From NCBI RefSeq assembly GCF_024198215.1, contig NZ_JAKCFA010000007.1, positions 310,001 through 374,000 of the forward strand: DNA of 64,000 bases, in the 5' to 3' direction. Source of the stretch: Myxococcus qinghaiensis. GTDB lineage: Bacteria; Myxococcota; Myxococcia; Myxococcales; Myxococcaceae. Position numbers and translations under genes: made by a program. A model generated the notes under the pieces. It saw only the letters and a program-made list of their open reading frames with translations, searched no databases and was not told where the DNA came from. Of the stretch, positions 19,930-29,720 are shown piece by piece. Position 1 is the first letter of the stretch. Each line of letters opens with the position of its first letter.

Positions 19930-21066
19930 ATGAAACGGATAGGGATGGTAGTCGCGCTGCTCGTGTGCCTGAGCGAAGCTCGCCAAGCTCAAGCCGCTGC
20001 CTTGAATTCAGCGGCGCTGCGCGAACGCATCAGCGTGTCGCTGGCCGCCGACAAACGCGAGCTGGCGCTGACGCTGGCGAAGCAGGACGCGGTGCTGCGA
20101 AGGGACCTCGCCTCGCGCCTGAGTGGCGAGCACCTGGCGGTGGACTTGAAGCAGTGGCTGGGCACGGTGTCGGCCCCCTCCTCTGTCTCGGCTGTGGTGG
20201 GGCGCGCGGACCTGAGCATTCGCCAGCGCAAGGGCCTGGAGCGCGAGCTGGACAGCCTGCTCCAGCTTCGTCTCGCCAGTGCCTCCATGCTGCCGGCGCT
20301 GAAGCGAGGCGTTGAGCCCCTTTATGCATACGAGCCGGATGGGAATGACTCCCAGTGGCGATTCATCGAGGCCTTCGACCGACATGGCGGCGTGCACCGC
20401 CTGGACGTGCAACGGATGCCCGAGCAACCGGTGTTGGTGGTGGACATCGACTCGCGCAAGGACCTGGCCGCGGGCGTCAAGCTCATGCGCGAGCGCCTCG
20501 TGGCGCTCGGCCAGCGTCCCATGCCGCTCCCGACTGTCAGCGCGGCGGCGACCAGCACGCCGGTGACGATTCTCGACCGCGTCTATCTGAACGACGACGA
20601 GGAGCCGTGGATCTCCGGCGACGCGGAGGTCTATGCCATCGTCAACGGTGTCGACCCCAGCCGCGACGAGCCGCAGTTGGATATCGTCGACATGCCCTAC
20701 CTGGAGACAGACGGTAGGACGTACTCGCCGAACCAGGTCCTGATCTTCTGGGACCGCTACCGCTGGGCGGCGGCGAACGTGGTCCTCATGGAGCACGACG
20801 ACAACACCAACTATCAAGAACTGGTGAGCTATCTGTTCACCATCGCGAGTCAAATCCTGACGGCCATGGGCCATCCGGAGATCTCCGCCCTGGTGGCCCT
20901 GGGCAGCGAACTGGTGGCTCGCATGCCTGGTGAATGGTTCAGCAACGACGATGACTACGTTGACTCGTACTACACCTTGGAGAAGAACCACTCCTACACC
21001 AACCATGGTGGAGCACGCGGCAACGCGGTGGTGTCTCTCAGACCCTATGAAATCGCGGGCCAGTAG
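19930..21066 (+). CDS. Secreted protein, DUF3103-like
   Basis: The 378-residue protein has a signal peptide (MKRIGMVVALLVCLSEA, cleavage after QAQA). The C-terminal two thirds carry conserved-looking acidic and aromatic motifs (NDDEEPWISGDAEVYAIVNG, DIVDMPYLETDG, FWDRYRWAAANVVLMEHDD) that I associate with DUF3103, a family of secreted proteins of unknown function in myxobacteria and actinobacteria. No catalytic signature is evident. The start at 19930 is supported by the signal peptide. The upstream 262 bases, which are less GC-rich than their surroundings, contain no gene I can support. A strong stem-loop follows the stop. Confidence 0.65.
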   Translation: MKRIGMVVALLVCLSEARQAQAAALNSAALRERISVSLAADKRELALTLAKQDAVLRRDLASRLSGEHLAVDLKQWLGTVSAPSSVSAVVGRADLSIRQRKGLERELDSLLQLRLASASMLPALKRGVEPLYAYEPDGNDSQWRFIEAFDRHGGVHRLDVQRMPEQPVLVVDIDSRKDLAAGVKLMRERLVALGQRPMPLPTVSAAATSTPVTILDRVYLNDDEEPWISGDAEVYAIVNGVDPSRDEPQLDIVDMPYLETDGRTYSPNQVLIFWDRYRWAAANVVLMEHDDNTNYQELVSYLFTIASQILTAMGHPEISALVALGSELVARMPGEWFSNDDDYVDSYYTLEKNHSYTNHGGARGNAVVSLRPYEIAGQ

Positions 21067-21101
21067 CAGGGCATAGGCAACGAGGGGCGCGCTGGAGACT
21101 G

Positions 21102-21132
21102 GAGGGGTCGAGGAAGAGCGACTCGACCCCTC
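21102..21132. terminator. Bidirectional stem-loop between convergent genes
   Basis: GAGGGGTCGAG and CTCGACCCCTC form a perfect 11-bp stem with a 9-base loop between the DUF3103-like gene (plus) and the sugar kinase (minus). Its right edge touches the stop of the kinase. It lacks a T-run, as many GC-rich terminators do. Confidence 0.65.
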
Positions 21133-22084
21133 ACCAGGAGACGGGCTCCGGAGACAGCGCGAGCGAGTCGATGCGCGCCATGAACGACACCACCTGGTCT
21201 CGATTGGGGAGCCCCGACAGTGCCCCCAGTCGCATGGTGGCCAGGGCCGCCGTCGCGTGAGCGAAGCGCGCTGCGTCGGTGAGCGAGCGACGTTCGCCCA
21301 GGGCGACACAGAGGGCGGCGGAGAACGCATCCCCCGCGCCCGTGGTGTCCACCCAGTCCACGGGCAGGTTCGGCAGCCAGAGCTCGCTCTCGGTCCCCAG
21401 CAGCAGCGTCCCTTGAGGCGCGGCCACCACGGCCGTGCCCACGCCTCGGCGCAACAGGTTCTCCGCGGCCCTTCGCGCGGAGTCGCGGTCCACCACCTCG
21501 AGCCCCGTCAGCACCTCCGCCTCCGCGTCGTTGAGGCGGATGACATGAACGGCCTCGAGCAATTCCTCCGGGAGGGTGCTCGGAGGCGCGGGGTCCAGGA
21601 CGACATGCGTGCCGGCGGCGCGAGCGATGTGCACCGCCGCGATGACCGCGGCCAGCTGAGCCAGCAGCACATCCGCGCCAGAGATGCGGTCCTCGGCGGC
21701 AATGACGTCCGCGACGCTGAGCCGCCGGTTGGCGCCCTCGGCGGAGAGGCTCTGCCGCCGTCCGCTCTCATCCACCATCTCCAGCACGACGCCCGTGGAG
21801 AAGCCCGGGTCCCTGGACACGGCGCGAGTCTCCACCCCCTCCCCTTCCAGCTGCTCCAAGAGCGCGAGCCCCCGGGCATCCATGCCCACCCGGCCCAACA
21901 GCGTGGAGCGTGCGCCCAGTCGGGACGCGGCCACGGCGGCGTTGGCACCCTTCCCGCCCAGACTCTCGAGGAAGAGATGCCCCTCCACATGCTCTCCGGC
22001 GCGCGGGAGCCGAGGCCCCTGGACGAGAAAGTCCGTGTTGATTCCACCGACCACGAGAATGTCGGCCTGTCGACGTGGAGCCAT
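21131..22084 (-). CDS. PfkB/ribokinase-family sugar kinase
   Basis: The 317-residue protein has the PfkB N-terminal signature (LGGKGANAAVAASRLG, residues about 44-59) and the C-terminal signature with catalytic Asp (DTTGAGDAFSAAL, about residues 254-266). The overall layout matches ribokinase: residues ILVVGGINTDF near the start and VLDPAPP mid-protein. It should phosphorylate a sugar or nucleoside with ATP; ribose is the likeliest guess but is not proven. ATG 22084 is used; an upstream start would add a short unconserved tail. No transporter or repressor of a sugar operon is adjacent. Confidence 0.85.
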   Translation of the reverse strand: MAPRRQADILVVGGINTDFLVQGPRLPRAGEHVEGHLFLESLGGKGANAAVAASRLGARSTLLGRVGMDARGLALLEQLEGEGVETRAVSRDPGFSTGVVLEMVDESGRRQSLSAEGANRRLSVADVIAAEDRISGADVLLAQLAAVIAAVHIARAAGTHVVLDPAPPSTLPEELLEAVHVIRLNDAEAEVLTGLEVVDRDSARRAAENLLRRGVGTAVVAAPQGTLLLGTESELWLPNLPVDWVDTTGAGDAFSAALCVALGERRSLTDAARFAHATAALATMRLGALSGLPNRDQVVSFMARIDSLALSPEPVSW

Positions 22085-22337
22085 GACTGTCGTCCCCCTC
22101 CCCAACCCACTGTCCGATGACCTGACTCATCCCAGGAACATAGGAGCGGAAGCCACCTCAAGGTAGGCATGAAATCGGCCCCGGTCCTGACCTCGCCATG
22201 AATTGACAGGGACCTGTTCCCCAGTGAATCCTAATACCTGGCAGGCACGATTGAACGAAGCGGACACCAAGTGGCTGACATGCGCCGCTCCGCTCCCCAG
22301 GTACAGGCAGATGTGTGTTCCTCGAGGTTCCTGCACA

Positions 22338-23213
22338 ATGACCCCAGCACGTCGCTCCTACTGTCTGCCCTCGCTGCTCGTGCTACTTGCGTCCGTTTCC
22401 GCGTCAGCCAATCCCCCAATGTCGACCCGCAGGTCCGACTCTCTGGTCGGGGTCATCTTCGCTCGGCAGGCTTTAGATGTGGTCGTGGATAAGGACGGAA
22501 GGTTGCTACAACTCAAGCACCAACTAGGGGAACGCGTGGAAGCCGGCCAGGTCGTGGCCGTGCTGGACACGAAGACACGCCAGCTCGAAGTCGCGATGCG
22601 ACAGGCCACTCTCAACGCGGCGACCGCGGAGCAGTCCCGCTACGCGGTCCTGCTGACGCAGGCGCGCCAGAAGCTTGAGCGCGAATCACAAATCCGTGCC
22701 TTCAGCGCCGCCGAGGCGATGGAGACAGCGGAGACCCAGGTCGAGTTGGCACTGGCAGACCTGGAGCTGGCAAGGTCTCGCGTCGCGGAAGCGCGCGCGC
22801 AGCTCGCACTGGCCCAGCAGGGTCTCGAGGATGCGTCAATCCGCGCCCCCTTTTCGGGGAGTGTCTCGGACCAGTACCTTCAGCCAGGAATGCTGGTGTC
22901 CCGGGCAACGCCCATATTGCGACTCGTCAGCGACGAGCTTCGCCTGCGTTTCTTCGCGCCATCGGGAATCGCGGACGTCCTTCAAGTGGGAGTGGAGGTC
23001 CGGGTCTGGATTGAAGGGACCGACACGCCACTCGTCGGAGTAGTGGATCGCCTCTCGCCCGAGATCGACGCGAGTTCACGCCAGCAAAAACTGGAAGCAC
23101 GTCTGCTGATTCCAGAGGCGTTGCGCAAGCGCGTCCGGGTCGGCCAGATCGTCCAGGTAGAGCCCGGCCCCACCCATGGCCACGCGGGACAACTGCTGGC
23201 CCCACCACCCTAG
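22338..23213 (+). CDS. RND-type periplasmic membrane fusion protein (HlyD family)
   Basis: The 291-residue protein has a signal peptide (ending about SASA), a lipoyl-like half (HQLGERVEAGQVVAVLDTK), an alpha-helical hairpin of about 90 residues, the second half-motif (IRAPFSGSVSDQYLQPGMLVS) and a beta-barrel. It resembles adaptor subunits of RND or ABC export systems. No inner-membrane pump lies downstream. It converges on the lanthipeptide ABC exporter, with the two stop codons overlapping (23210-23213), so it may serve that exporter or an efflux system coded elsewhere. ATG 22338 has a GAGG 10 bases before it. Confidence 0.75.
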   Translation: MTPARRSYCLPSLLVLLASVSASANPPMSTRRSDSLVGVIFARQALDVVVDKDGRLLQLKHQLGERVEAGQVVAVLDTKTRQLEVAMRQATLNAATAEQSRYAVLLTQARQKLERESQIRAFSAAEAMETAETQVELALADLELARSRVAEARAQLALAQQGLEDASIRAPFSGSVSDQYLQPGMLVSRATPILRLVSDELRLRFFAPSGIADVLQVGVEVRVWIEGTDTPLVGVVDRLSPEIDASSRQQKLEARLLIPEALRKRVRVGQIVQVEPGPTHGHAGQLLAPPP

Positions 23214-25423
23214 GCGGCGTTCTCCACGGAGAGGTCCTGGGTCGACACAAGCCCATGGTAGTGGCCGCGAAGAGCGAGCAACTCCTGGTGTGTTCCGCGC
23301 TCTACCAAGCGCCCCTCATGCATCACGAGGATGACGTCCGCTTCACGGATGGTACTGAGGCGGTGGGCAATCACGATTCGTGTGCACCGCAGCGAGGACA
23401 GCGCGCTCTGCACCGCCTTCTCTGTCCGGACGTCCAGCGCATTCGTGGCTTCGTCCAGTAGCAGGATGGCCGGATCTCGAGCGAGAGCGCGCGCCAATGC
23501 CAGTCGCTGGCGCTGCCCTCCCGACACTGAAGCACCCATATCACTCAGCAAGGTGCTGTACCCCATGGGCATGCGCTGGATGTCGTCATGCACCTGCGCT
23601 CGACTCGCCGCCTCCATCACCTTGTCCAGTGGCAGCTCGGGATCCGCGTAGGCAATATTCCTCCGGATGTCCCCCCGGAAGAGCATGGGATTCTGCAGCA
23701 CGACTCCCACTTGACGCCGCAGTTCGTGCAAATCCAACTCGCTCAGCGCCACGCCGTCGTAGCGGATGCTGCCCTCATTCGGAACATAGAGTCCCAGCAA
23801 GAGTTGAGCGAGGCTGGACTTTCCAGCCCCTGAGCGCCCCACGATTGCCACAAACTGCCCCGGTTCTATCTCCAAGGAGACGTCCTGGACCACCCAGGGC
23901 GTCATGGGGCCATAGCGGAAGAAGGCATTTTTTACCTGGATGCCTCCACGCAGTTGGATGCTGTTACGCTGGCTGCCTGCCGGCTGCTCCAACGGAGCCT
24001 CCAGCACGTCGTCCACGCGGTCCAGGTAGCTGCCGACCAATTGGAACTGAGAAGCAGTGCCAAGAAGTCCGGACACAGGCCCCAGGAAGCCCGCGGCCAG
24101 GGCATTGAGCGCGAGCATTTCCCCCAAACTGAGCTGCCGGGTCATTACCTGATATGCCCCCGCCATCATTAGGATGAGCGGCGACGCCATTCGCAACGCC
24201 GCCGTCACCGAATCGAAGAGTGCTTCCAGACGCCCACGGTCCAACGTGACGTTGAGCATATCCACATAGAGGCTCGACCAGTTCTGGACGGCACGAAGCT
24301 CCAGTCCCATTGCCTTGATGGTCTGCATGCCCGCCAGCATCTCGACCTCATAGTTCTGGGCCGTCGCTCCCACCTCCAGACTCTGGGTCATGAGCTCTCG
24401 CCGGCGTGCGCGCACCAGAAGGAAGATGACGAGATTCAAGAAGGCCATGCCCAACGCCAGCAGCCCCAGCTTCCAGCTTCCAAGGAGCAGAAGCCCCAGA
24501 TACAGAAAGACCAGCCCGCCATCGATCAATGCGGACAAGGCACCAGACGTCAGCACCTCGCGAACAGTGGTATTGCTGTTGATGCGACCCATCAGGTCGC
24601 CCACGGACCGCAACTGGAAGAATGGAAACGGCAGATGAACCAGATGGTCCAAGAAGCCCACCGTCAAGCGGGCGTCCAGGTTGGTCCGCAGGTGCAAAAG
24701 CAGGTGGGAGCGGATCAGGGACGACACCAACTGGAATACGACGATGCCCGACATGCCCACCGCCAACACCGCCAGCAAGGACATATCCCCGCCGGGGACG
24801 AGCCGATCCACCACCACCCCCGTCAACGATGGCAGAGCCAGAGCCAGCAACTGGAGGAGCAGGGACAGTGCGCCCACTCGCATCAGTAGCGGCCTGGCCA
24901 CCCTGAGCGTCTGGAAGTAGCGATGCGGCCCCCTCGCTGCCTTGCCCGTTTCGAAGGTCTCCGATGGCTCGAAGAGCAGCGCCACTCCCGTGAAGGCCTT
25001 GCGGAATTGCTCCAGGGATAGATAGCGACGCCCAAGCCCCGGATCGAGCAGTTCCACACCAGTCCGGGTCATTCGCTCGAAGACGACGAAGTGCCGGAAC
25101 TCCCAATGAAGGATGGCCCCCGCCTCCACGAGGTGCATCTGATGAATGTCGACCTGGACCGCACGCCCCCTCAAGCCAAAGCGTCTGCCGACCTCCAGTA
25201 GTGCGCGCGCACTGATGCCATGGGGACTCAGTCCCGCGACGCTCTGGATGTCGTCCATCCGCGTGGGACGCCCCCAATACCCCAACACCATGGCCAGACA
25301 AGCGGCGCCGCAGTCAACAGCGGTGAACTGGGCAACGAATGGGATGCGCCGACCACGCAGCCGCTCCCCCAACCTCTTCAGCGCGGGAAACCGCGCCTCC
25401 GATTCTGAGAGCCACTCAGCCAA
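23210..25423 (-). CDS. lanT: Peptidase-containing ABC exporter for lanthipeptide (LanT-type)
   Basis: The 737-residue protein has an N-terminal C39 peptidase (residues 28-150: Q32, C38 in VDCGAACLAM, H111 in EFRHFVVF, D127 in LLDPG), a six-helix transmembrane domain (about 165-460), and an ATPase with GRSGAGKSS and VSGGQRQRLALA. Such proteins cut leader peptides after a double glycine and export the product. The precursor gene at 29721-29897 ends its leader in LLDEVLGG, an exact fit. It overlaps the preceding membrane fusion gene by 8 bases and is the last gene of the lan operon. Confidence 0.92.
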   Translation of the reverse strand: MAEWLSESEARFPALKRLGERLRGRRIPFVAQFTAVDCGAACLAMVLGYWGRPTRMDDIQSVAGLSPHGISARALLEVGRRFGLRGRAVQVDIHQMHLVEAGAILHWEFRHFVVFERMTRTGVELLDPGLGRRYLSLEQFRKAFTGVALLFEPSETFETGKAARGPHRYFQTLRVARPLLMRVGALSLLLQLLALALPSLTGVVVDRLVPGGDMSLLAVLAVGMSGIVVFQLVSSLIRSHLLLHLRTNLDARLTVGFLDHLVHLPFPFFQLRSVGDLMGRINSNTTVREVLTSGALSALIDGGLVFLYLGLLLLGSWKLGLLALGMAFLNLVIFLLVRARRRELMTQSLEVGATAQNYEVEMLAGMQTIKAMGLELRAVQNWSSLYVDMLNVTLDRGRLEALFDSVTAALRMASPLILMMAGAYQVMTRQLSLGEMLALNALAAGFLGPVSGLLGTASQFQLVGSYLDRVDDVLEAPLEQPAGSQRNSIQLRGGIQVKNAFFRYGPMTPWVVQDVSLEIEPGQFVAIVGRSGAGKSSLAQLLLGLYVPNEGSIRYDGVALSELDLHELRRQVGVVLQNPMLFRGDIRRNIAYADPELPLDKVMEAASRAQVHDDIQRMPMGYSTLLSDMGASVSGGQRQRLALARALARDPAILLLDEATNALDVRTEKAVQSALSSLRCTRIVIAHRLSTIREADVILVMHEGRLVERGTHQELLALRGHYHGLVSTQDLSVENAA

Positions 25424-26363
25424 GATCCCTCCAGAGCAATTCCAAGATGGGGAATAAGGTCAACCAAGCACTCCGCGCCCTCAGTCGGATCCACGCAGTA
25501 CCCGGCATGCCCGTATAATAATGGTATGTGTGTCCATCCACCTCGAAGCTGTCGGTCGGCAAGCGCGACTCGACCACTACCACAGGGCCCTCCAGGGTGA
25601 CCACGTCCGCGAGCGCGGGTCCCAAATAGCGGCGAACCTCTGCGGGCCCCACCAACTCATCACTGACAGCGTCGACCGTCAAATCGGTGTACTGGTAAGC
25701 GAAGCCTTCCAATTCGATGCGAAACGGCTGTCCCGTCCGAAGCTGAGGTCTGTAACGTCCTGGAACGAGCGACAAGGCCCTGACCTCCACGGGTCCATCG
25801 CTCACCACGGAGACCACCACTTCTCCAGCACCAAGGTACTGGCCTTCACGAATTCGGACATCCTGGACCCGCCCGCGGACAGGCGACTTGATGGAGCGCT
25901 CCGATAGACGGGCCTCATTGAAGTCCAGCTGAGCACGCAAGCCCGCGACGGACTCCTGAGCTGAGGGGCTCTGCGGATTGAGCAACTGTGAGGCGAGTCG
26001 CGCCCGGAACTCCTGGAGCGTCTGCTCACGCTGGGCCTCCTCGTCTCCCGAATAGAACTCCACCAGGTTTTGCCCAGGCGTCACCCATTCACCTCGGCTG
26101 ACCAGGATTCGACTCACCCGCCCCGGTATCGTGGTGGTGACGTCCTCCTGCCCTTTGATGCGGAGAAGCAGCGGTCCCCGTGCATGGTCATGCACGGCCA
26201 CGACACCGAGCACAATGGAGAACACCAGTGCTTGTGCCATGATGGCCCAGAATGTCGCTCTCACCCACCCCGGAGTGAGTCGCAGCACACTCCCCTGAAT
26301 CTCACTGCGATTGTAGTGGTCCAGGGCCTCCTGACGAAAGAGCTGGCGAGGCGTGTCACTCAT
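25416..26363 (-). CDS. HlyD-family membrane fusion protein of the lanthipeptide cluster
   Basis: The 315-residue protein has a short cytoplasmic N-terminus, one membrane segment (about residues 37-57), a biotinyl-lipoyl half (TTTIPGRVSRILVSRGEWVTPG), a short helical hairpin and the second half (IKSPVRGRVQDVRIREGQYLGAG). It is a typical partner of C39-ABC exporters, linking the inner-membrane pump to an outer-membrane channel, as expected for a Gram-negative lanthipeptide producer. Its start overlaps the lanB stop (26360-26363) and its end overlaps the exporter start by 8 bases, so all three are co-translated. Confidence 0.85.
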   Translation of the reverse strand: MSDTPRQLFRQEALDHYNRSEIQGSVLRLTPGWVRATFWAIMAQALVFSIVLGVVAVHDHARGPLLLRIKGQEDVTTTIPGRVSRILVSRGEWVTPGQNLVEFYSGDEEAQREQTLQEFRARLASQLLNPQSPSAQESVAGLRAQLDFNEARLSERSIKSPVRGRVQDVRIREGQYLGAGEVVVSVVSDGPVEVRALSLVPGRYRPQLRTGQPFRIELEGFAYQYTDLTVDAVSDELVGPAEVRRYLGPALADVVTLEGPVVVVESRLPTDSFEVDGHTYHYYTGMPGTAWIRLRARSAWLTLFPILELLWRDLG

Positions 26364-29300
26364 ACCCCGCCTTCCCGTGCCTGGGCAGAACGGTACAGCC
26401 TGAGCAGAAAGTCATACAGAATGAGCTCCTGAGGCCGATGCTCGTCCGGGAGCATCCGGTTGACGTGCATGTGGAGGTAGCTGTCTATCATTTCGCCCAC
26501 CGATAGCCCGAACGCGTCCTCCTGCATCCCCCGCCCCAAGGCCTCCGCCACGGGGCGAAGCTGCTCGCTGCGTCGCTGGAATGCACTCAGCGCAGGTCGC
26601 CAGGGCCCTTGTTGCGACGCGTCAGCAAGGCGCAGCGCCTCCAGGACTGGGCGCTCCTTGCGAAAGCGCTTGCTGAGTTGCTCCTCGAAGTCCTTCTTCA
26701 CCTGGAACTCGGCCCCAAAGCCCGCACGTAGTCGCTCGAGGATAGCGATGCGGGCGTCTAGCGTCTGCCCCAGGTCCGTTAACAGGCAGTCCACTCCCTT
26801 GAGGCCCAGGCGCCAGCGAAGGTCTGTCCCCGAGTCTCCCGGATAGGCATTCAAGATGTCGACCACCGCCTCGCTGTCGGCGGCGAAAACTATCTCGGAG
26901 AGGGCCATACCAGGGGCCCCTCCATAGCGCTCCACCTCCCTCTCATAGGTGTCGAGCTGAATACGGCGGATGCCCCCGTTGGCCAGAAAGGGCTCGAGGG
27001 CCGCATGAAGCGAGGGCCAGACCTCCGTCAGCAGCCGGGAGGGCTCTCCCTGAAGCCGGAGCCGCAGGTGGAAGTCCGGGTCCTTGTACCGCATGAAGAA
27101 CCAGTGGCGGATGGCACCCGTGGTCTTCAGTCGCCGCAACTCCTCGCGCAGGAGGGTCCGCAGCAGCCGATCCGCGGTGCCCACACCCAAGTACAGCTTG
27201 AAGAAGAGCCATTCCGAGCCGGGCGGGAAGCGCCGTGTAAGCGCGGGTGCATCTGCCTGCGCAACCGCGGGGGCTCCAGAGGCGAAATCTTCGAACGCAG
27301 ACTCCCGCACGAAGGGAATCAGCAGCTCATGGACGTACCGGCCCTCTGCCCCTTCGGCGCAAAGTTCGTCGGGTCCCGGAAACATCTCCTCCAATGAGAC
27401 CCGCGTTCGCCCCTTGATGGATTGGACGAGCATCTCCACGCACAGGACGTTGTCAAGGTCAACGACGAGCCGATTGTCCCCCTCAACGAGACACACCCAA
27501 CGTGGCATCCGGGTCTCCTCGCGCAGGCGATTCACTGCATCGAAGCGCCCACCCTCGGGAGCTTCCCCGAGCGCCTTCAGCTCACGCGCCGTGAGGTTCC
27601 AGCGCGCCAGAGACAGCACAACCCGCCCCTGACTCACCCGGGGAAGGAAGCGGGCCGCATCCAGCGCCCCCCATTGAAACTGAAAGCCCTGCCACGGCTG
27701 GTCCTGCAGTGCGCCGAGAAACCGATAGATGCCCAATCCATAAGAGAAGTAGGCATGCGCGTTCGACAGACGCGGGATGACCTGCTTGCCCAGCCGCTTC
27801 GAGCGCAAGATGAGCCGATCACCCTCAATCCCCAGCCAGAGGTCTGACAGCTCGATGCGATCTTGCTCCGGCACCCCCGACTGCCCCATGAACACCAAGT
27901 CATGCCGCCGCAACGCCGGCCGGCAGGTGACATTGCCCACTCGCCCCTGGTGCATGTGGACGATTTCCGCGAAGACCGCCTCGGGATGAAGGGCCTCCTC
28001 ATCGCGGAGGTGCTGGCGAACCCGAGCCTCAAGCGCGGCATCACCGTGACAGAAGCGACCCAGGAAGCGGGCTCCTGATGGACCATTGACGTGAAGCAGC
28101 AGGACACGAAAGTCACCGCGCGCCAGCGCCTCTTGCGAAGTCGCGGCCACAGCCCCCATCGCCGCGAAGGCCTCTGGCAGCACGCCTGGCTGACGCGCCG
28201 CCAGCGCCTCGATATCGGCTTCGGTGAGCTGGATTTCCTGTGAGCCGGTCCGAGCAGCACGCTCCAAGAGGCGAAACAGATGCTCCCGTTGGAGACTCCA
28301 CTCGCTGCGCTCCTTCACGCCACGTAATGGAAAGACGAAGCCCTCCAGGAGCGGTGCCGCAGCGGTGCTCGTGCGCCCATCCGTGACGAAACCAATGCCA
28401 TCCTCCTCGTCCAGGACTTCCAACAAGGGCGTCGGCCGGCCTTCATATCGCTCCAGGAACTTCTGCTTGAATCGCTCCAGCGGAGTGTCGACCGCGCGTG
28501 GAGAGATACGCTGCAACACCCTGACTCCGTGGAGGAACGATTGAACGACGGAGGGTGAAAGCATCGCCTCGTCCGGGGGACGGAACATGTCCACCTGGAA
28601 GAGGCGCGGAAGCGTGACCGGGATGGGAAGCGGCTCCAGCAGCCGAGCGATCTCGAGATAAGGTGCCTCGGTGTGCCCTCCGCACTCTCGATCAAGAGCG
28701 GCGAGCTTCGACTGCACCAGGGTCAGTTGATCCCGGAAATGAGAGAGAGCGGGAATACCATGCGAAGTGTCGAGCAGGGCTGGTATGGGCTCACGTCCCG
28801 TGAGCTGCGGTGCCCATGTTGGCACCAGAAGGTGTGACTGGATGAGGGCTTCGACGTATGCACCTGCATCCTCGCGGGTCACCCCCTCGTGGGTTTCCAC
28901 CAATGCCTGTACGAGCTCATCCAGGGAGCAGCCGCCTCGGGACTGCTGCAACGTTGCTTCAAGATAAGAGGTGCCAACAACGGCGACCAGTCCGTAGGAG
29001 CGGTCGCGCCCCCGGGACCGCAGTTCCAGATATCGCCAATGCCCCCCGATTCGGTACAAAGTGGAGTTGGGGACGTAGCGAAGCTCGCGGACGACAGAAG
29101 GCTCCTGCCGCACACGCTCGATCAGCGCACAGACATAGTCCATGTCCAATCGCGTGTGCCTGTGAATCCGATCTCGACCACTTACCTGAAGCCGCGCGGA
29201 CGCATTGATGAGGCCCACCGAATGTCCAGCAAACAAGCCAAAAGGCGTCGCGCGACCCGCCATCCGCCCGAAATAGCGCACCAAGGTCTTCTCGACCTTC

Positions 29301-29602
29301 TTGGATGCCTCGGCCTCCGGAGCGGCCTCCCACGACGGCAGGCTTTCACAGAGTGAAGGGGATGCGATGAAGAGCGCCTCTCGCACGAGAGGATCGGCGC
29401 ACCACTCACGCAAGCGACCTCGCAACGCCCGCCGATCCTCCGCGAGTGCATCCTCTCGATGTCCCTCCCGTTGCCCTGGAGCAGCGAGGCTACGACCCCA
29501 CTCCAAAAATGCATCGAAAGACAGCAGCGGGGTCCTGAAGGCAAAGAAGCCGGAAGATACGTACGGCAGGGGCATCTTGACCCGAGCCAGGGGCGATGAC
29601 AT
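26360..29602 (-). CDS. lanB: Class I lanthipeptide dehydratase, full length
   Basis: The 1080-residue protein has the size and domain order of NisB-type enzymes: an N-terminal glutamylation domain (about residues 1-700, with RATPFGLFAG near the start, also a hallmark) and a C-terminal elimination (SpaB-C) domain (about 760-1070, starting near WLFFKLYLG, with WFFMRYKDPDFHLRLRL). It should glutamylate Ser/Thr of the precursor using glutamyl-tRNA and eliminate glutamate to give dehydro residues. ATG 29602 is chosen because GGGAG precedes it by 6 bases; upstream starts lack a ribosome site. It follows the precursor gene after 118 bases that contain a stem-loop. Confidence 0.92.
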   Translation of the reverse strand: MSSPLARVKMPLPYVSSGFFAFRTPLLSFDAFLEWGRSLAAPGQREGHREDALAEDRRALRGRLREWCADPLVREALFIASPSLCESLPSWEAAPEAEASKKVEKTLVRYFGRMAGRATPFGLFAGHSVGLINASARLQVSGRDRIHRHTRLDMDYVCALIERVRQEPSVVRELRYVPNSTLYRIGGHWRYLELRSRGRDRSYGLVAVVGTSYLEATLQQSRGGCSLDELVQALVETHEGVTREDAGAYVEALIQSHLLVPTWAPQLTGREPIPALLDTSHGIPALSHFRDQLTLVQSKLAALDRECGGHTEAPYLEIARLLEPLPIPVTLPRLFQVDMFRPPDEAMLSPSVVQSFLHGVRVLQRISPRAVDTPLERFKQKFLERYEGRPTPLLEVLDEEDGIGFVTDGRTSTAAAPLLEGFVFPLRGVKERSEWSLQREHLFRLLERAARTGSQEIQLTEADIEALAARQPGVLPEAFAAMGAVAATSQEALARGDFRVLLLHVNGPSGARFLGRFCHGDAALEARVRQHLRDEEALHPEAVFAEIVHMHQGRVGNVTCRPALRRHDLVFMGQSGVPEQDRIELSDLWLGIEGDRLILRSKRLGKQVIPRLSNAHAYFSYGLGIYRFLGALQDQPWQGFQFQWGALDAARFLPRVSQGRVVLSLARWNLTARELKALGEAPEGGRFDAVNRLREETRMPRWVCLVEGDNRLVVDLDNVLCVEMLVQSIKGRTRVSLEEMFPGPDELCAEGAEGRYVHELLIPFVRESAFEDFASGAPAVAQADAPALTRRFPPGSEWLFFKLYLGVGTADRLLRTLLREELRRLKTTGAIRHWFFMRYKDPDFHLRLRLQGEPSRLLTEVWPSLHAALEPFLANGGIRRIQLDTYEREVERYGGAPGMALSEIVFAADSEAVVDILNAYPGDSGTDLRWRLGLKGVDCLLTDLGQTLDARIAILERLRAGFGAEFQVKKDFEEQLSKRFRKERPVLEALRLADASQQGPWRPALSAFQRRSEQLRPVAEALGRGMQEDAFGLSVGEMIDSYLHMHVNRMLPDEHRPQELILYDFLLRLYRSAQAREGGV

Positions 29603-29693
29603 GAAGTCTCCCAGGCGAGAAGACATGACACGACAGCTACCAGGCGGCATGAAGGGTCGCCCGGTAGCTGCACGACGTGACGCGGAACAACCT

Positions 29694-29712
29694 GGAGGCA
29701 ACAACTGCCTCC
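29694..29712 (-). terminator. Stem-loop between precursor and dehydratase genes (attenuator)
   Basis: GGAGGCA and TGCCTCC form a perfect 7-bp stem with a 5-base loop, starting 9 bases after the precursor stop codon on the minus strand. No clear T-run follows. A partial terminator here would give more precursor than enzyme mRNA, a usual arrangement in lanthipeptide operons. Confidence 0.5.
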
Positions 29713-29720
29713 TCAGTCAA

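Noticed and set aside
22203-22237. TTGACA followed by TAATAC upstream of the RND-type fusion protein gene
   Set aside because: The spacer is 23 bases, too long for a sigma-70 promoter.
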